Shown: in pieces, positions 60,597 to 64,000 of the stretch | How positions within the stretch are numbered: the first letter of the stretch is position 1 | How the letters are laid out: the number at the start of each line of letters is the position of its first letter | Source: Actinomycetospora endophytica | GTDB taxonomy: Bacteria; Actinomycetota; Actinomycetes; Mycobacteriales; Pseudonocardiaceae | NCBI RefSeq assembly: GCF_021026375.1 | Contig: NZ_JAJNDB010000001.1 | Coordinates: forward strand, 124,001-188,000 | Reading direction: 5' to 3' | Length of the DNA stretch: 64,000 bases | Translations under genes and position numbers: made by a program | The notes under the pieces: model-generated | Seen by the model: the letters and a program-made list of their open reading frames with translations, nothing else | Databases searched by the model: none | What the model was told of the DNA's origin: nothing

Positions 60597-61969
60597 GACA
60601 CGCACTCCCGGGCCCCGGGGTCGTCGAGCAGTGCCGCGGTCACACGGGCCAGGTCGCGGCCCGGCTCCGGGCGGGTGAGGTGTCGTCCGTCGCGGACCAC
60701 CACGCGGCCGTCGATGACGACGTCGCGCACGTCGGCGGCCGTCGCGGCGAAGACCGCGGTCTCGGCGGTCGCACCGCCGCCGGCGGTACGGACCGTCGTG
60801 AGATCGATCGCGATCAGGTCCGCACGCGCGCCGGGGGTGATCGTCCCGGCGTCGGGGCGGCCGAGCGCCCGGTGCCCGTACTCGGTCGCGCACCGCAGGA
60901 GAGTGTCGGCGTCGATGACGCCGCGTTGCCGGCGGCACAGTCGCTCGTCGAGCTCGACCGCGCGGGCCTCCTCGAGGAGATCGACGACGGCGTGGCTGTC
61001 CGAGCCCAGGCTCAGCGGACCGGAGGGCGCCGCGAGCAGAGCGGATGCCGGGCCGATGCCGTCGCCGAGGTCGCGTTCCGTCGTCGGGCAGAAGCAGACC
61101 CCGGTCCCCGATTCGCGCAGGTCGGCGATGTCGGCGGGGCCCAGGTGGGTCGCGTGCACGGCGGTGGTGCGGGGGCCCAGGACGCCCGCGTCACGCAGCA
61201 GCGCCACGGGACTGCAGCCGTGCACCGCACGGCAGCGTTCCACCTCCGCGGTCTGCTCGGCGACGTGGACGTGCAGTGGAGCCGAGTGCGCCTGCGCCCA
61301 CCCGGTCACCGCCGGGATGTGCTCGAGCGGCACGGCGCGCACCGAATGGAGAGCCGCGCCGACCACCACGTCGTCGGCGCCGCTGAACCGCTGGTGCAGG
61401 TTCTCGACGCGCGCGCCCCAGGCGTCGCCGGAGCCGTCGCCGAAGCGCCGCTGGGCCGGCCCCAGCGGGGCGCGGTCGACGTCGGAACTCAGGTAGCAGG
61501 TGTCGAGCAGGGTCAGCCGGATTCCGACCGTCCGGGCCGCCTCGATCAGGGCGACGCCCATCGCGTTGGGGTCGTCGTACGCGGTGCCGTCGCGGTCGTG
61601 GTGGACGTAGTGGAACTCGCCGACCGCGGTGATCCCGGCCAGTGCCATCTCGGTGAACACGGCCGTGGCGAGTTCGTGGTAGGTCGTCGGGTCGAGCTGG
61701 TGGGCGGCGCGGTACATGAGCTCGCGCCAGGTCCAGAACGAGCCATGATCGCGTTGGGTCCGGGAGCGCAGCATCCGGTGGAAGGCGTGGGAGTGCCCGT
61801 TGGCCAGCCCGGGCAGGACCAGCCCGCGCAGCACGTCGACGCCGTCGGGCGGGTGGTCGACGTCGGGGACCACCCCGGTGATCCGGCCGTGCTCGACGTC
61901 GACGAGCACGCCGTGCCGGGTCGCCCCGGGACCGGTCCACGCGTGCTCGCACCACCACCGGCCGTTCAC
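60593..61969 (-). CDS. hutF: Formimidoylglutamate deiminase
   Basis: 458 aa, amidohydrolase superfamily. [20 protein letters not shown] with the H-x-H metal motif, [36 protein letters not shown] and [20 protein letters not shown] are typical of HutF. It deaminates N-formimidoyl-L-glutamate to N-formyl-L-glutamate, the five-step route of histidine breakdown, which needs a subsequent deformylase. The GTG at 61969 overlaps the stop of the amidohydrolase gene (GTGA). Confidence 0.95.
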   Translation of the reverse strand: MNGRWWCEHAWTGPGATRHGVLVDVEHGRITGVVPDVDHPPDGVDVLRGLVLPGLANGHSHAFHRMLRSRTQRDHGSFWTWRELMYRAAHQLDPTTYHELATAVFTEMALAGITAVGEFHYVHHDRDGTAYDDPNAMGVALIEAARTVGIRLTLLDTCYLSSDVDRAPLGPAQRRFGDGSGDAWGARVENLHQRFSGADDVVVGAALHSVRAVPLEHIPAVTGWAQAHSAPLHVHVAEQTAEVERCRAVHGCSPVALLRDAGVLGPRTTAVHATHLGPADIADLRESGTGVCFCPTTERDLGDGIGPASALLAAPSGPLSLGSDSHAVVDLLEEARAVELDERLCRRQRGVIDADTLLRCATEYGHRALGRPDAGTITPGARADLIAIDLTTVRTAGGGATAETAVFAATAADVRDVVIDGRVVVRDGRHLTRPEPGRDLARVTAALLDDPGARECVS

Positions 61970-63179
61970 GGTGCGGTCCACTCGCGCATCACGTCGGTCA
62001 GGGAGGCCACGCCGGACAGACAGTCCGTGTGCTCGGCCCATTCCTGCGGGGAGTGCGAGACGCCGGTCGGGTTGCGCACGAACAGCATCGCGGTGGGGAC
62101 CTCGGTGGCCAGCACGCCGGCGTCGTGGCCGGCGGCGGTGGGCAGCACGGGGAGGTCGCCGAGCGCGGCGAGAATGCGGTCGCGCGGGCCGTCCGGGAAG
62201 TCGACCCGCGGCGAGAGCGACTCGGTGGTGACCGTGAGCTCCGTGCCCTCGTCGTCGGCGTGGCGGGTCGCGGCGTCGAACAGCTCGGTGGTCATCGCCT
62301 CGAGCACGGTCGGGCTCGGGGCGCGGGCGTCGAGCGTCGCGGTGACCGCGGAGGCGATGGCGTTGGCGCCGTTCGGGGCCACGTACACCTTGCCGAAGGT
62401 CGCCACTGCGCCGTGCGCCCAGGCGCGGTCCCGTGCGGCGGTGACGGTCGCCGCGTAGGGCAGCATCGGATCGTGCCGGTCGGTGAGCAGGGTCGCGCCG
62501 GCGTGGTTGGCCTCGCCCCGGAACGTCAACTGCCACCGGCCGTGCGGCCAGATCGAGGAGGCCACCGCGACCGGCCGACCCAGCCGGTCGAGCGCGCGGC
62601 CCTGCTCGATGTGGAGTTCGACGAACACCCCGACGCGGTCCGCGATCCGGTCGTCGCGGCCCATCCGGTCCGGGTCGATCCCGGCGCCGGCGGCGACCTC
62701 GGCGAGCGTCCGGCCCTCGGCGTCGCGCAGGTCCAGCGCCCGCGCCGGGGCCAGCGCCCCCGTCGAGAGCTGAGATCCGACGCAGGCGACCCCGAAGCGG
62801 GCGCCCTCCTCGTCGCTGAAGGCGACGACGCCGACGGGCACCCGGGGCCGGTGCCCCTCCCCGCGCAACGCGTCGATCGCCGCGAACGCCGCCACGATCC
62901 CCAGCGGGCCGTCGAAGGCGCCGCCGTCGGGCACCGAGTCCAGGTGCGACCCCGTGACGAAGGCGTTCGTCGGGTCGCCGGAGGCGCCCTCGGGCATCCA
63001 CCAGGCCCACAGGTTGCCGTTGTGATCGCGATCGACGTCCATCCCGCGGGTCGTGGCGCACCCGGTGAACCACTCGCGCAGCGTCTGGTCGGCGTCGCCG
63101 AGCACGAAGCGGCGGTAGCCCCCGGTGCGCCGGTCACGACCGACCTCGGCGATGTCCGCCCAGAGGCCGTCGAAGGTGG

Positions 63180-63183
<4 letters not shown>
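61966..63183 (-). CDS. M20-type allantoate amidohydrolase-like enzyme in the hut operon
   Basis: 405 aa. Binuclear-metal motifs of the hydantoinase/carbamoylase M20 family: [38 protein letters not shown], the lid-domain [14 protein letters not shown] and [11 protein letters not shown]. Family members hydrolyse N-carbamoyl or allantoate amide bonds. In this operon no hutG is visible, and HutF produces N-formylglutamate; I infer that this enzyme may remove the formyl group. Similar placement beside hutU occurs in Streptomyces as I recall. GTG 63183 overlaps the hutU stop. Confidence 0.88.

Positions 63184-64000
<817 letters not shown>

Noticed and set aside
60593-63073. An 826-codon minus-strand frame as a single long hut protein.
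   Set aside because: The first part is a shadow of the M20 amidohydrolase gene. HutF begins at GTG 61969, overlapping that gene's stop.

Overview
The DNA is very G+C-rich, with strong G/C bias at third codon positions, frequent GTG starts, short leaderless-style spacing and many ATGA/GTGA stop-start overlaps. Gene content (FadR-type and LysR regulators, a DUF732 lipoprotein, nSTAND1-WD40 protein, Rieske-TPP fusion, CYP102-type P450, hut genes arranged as in actinomycetes) points to a soil or plant-associated actinomycete. Pseudonocardia or a relative is my inference, not something the sequence proves. No rRNA, tRNA, CRISPR array, insertion sequence or phage module was seen.

Layout. 1-4.2 kb: FAD monooxygenase (cut by the window edge) and a fumarylacetoacetate-hydrolase-family gene, divergent from a LysR gene and an MFS exporter, with a perfect LysR-type operator between them. 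4.2-10.1 kb: a pseudogene scrap of a sigma-54 activator, small conserved proteins, a Rieske-TPP fusion enzyme preceded by a tiny coupled ORF, and a MEDS/HATPase anti-sigma-type sensor. 10.3-17.1 kb: a self-sufficient CYP102-like P450-reductase, small membrane proteins and a Baeyer-Villiger-type flavin monooxygenase. 17.1-24.4 kb: a sugar catabolism cluster on the minus strand (FucP-type permease, L-fuconate dehydratase, GntR/FadR regulator, second MFS, IlvD/Edd dehydratase, DHDPS/KDG-type aldolase) that fits the non-phosphorylated L-fucose route. 24.9-29.0 kb: small membrane and unknown proteins and a scar where two gene fragments meet.

29.1-36.4 kb: a tightly overlapping operon with Zn-alcohol dehydrogenase, RuBisCO-like protein, DUF1537 sugar-acid kinase, split transketolase and SDR, divergent from a second Zn-dehydrogenase. 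This looks like a phosphorylate-then-decarboxylate pathway for an unusual (possibly branched or four/five-carbon) sugar acid. 36.5-41.3 kb: epoxide hydrolase-SDR pair, a CocE/NonD hydrolase with its TetR repressor and operator, and a cysteine dioxygenase.

41.8-48.1 kb: the most unusual locus. Six minus-strand genes in close order encode envelope proteins: a membrane-anchored Ala-rich coiled-coil protein, an 84-aa membrane protein, a 1001-aa protein made mostly of about 120 Asn-x-Gly-x-x pentapeptides, two soluble or peripheral proteins and a DUF732 lipoprotein. 49-54.3 kb: a MurL-type glutamate epimerase overlapping tail-to-tail with a giant HTH-nSTAND1-14xWD40 protein. 54.6-57.8 kb: a lipoprotein, a Tat-exported phospholipase C-type phosphoesterase and an NTF2-like protein. 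57.9-64 kb: the histidine utilisation operon hutU-(amidohydrolase)-hutF-hutI-hutH, every junction overlapping, with a lyase whose cofactor-forming Ala-Ser-Gly motif is altered.
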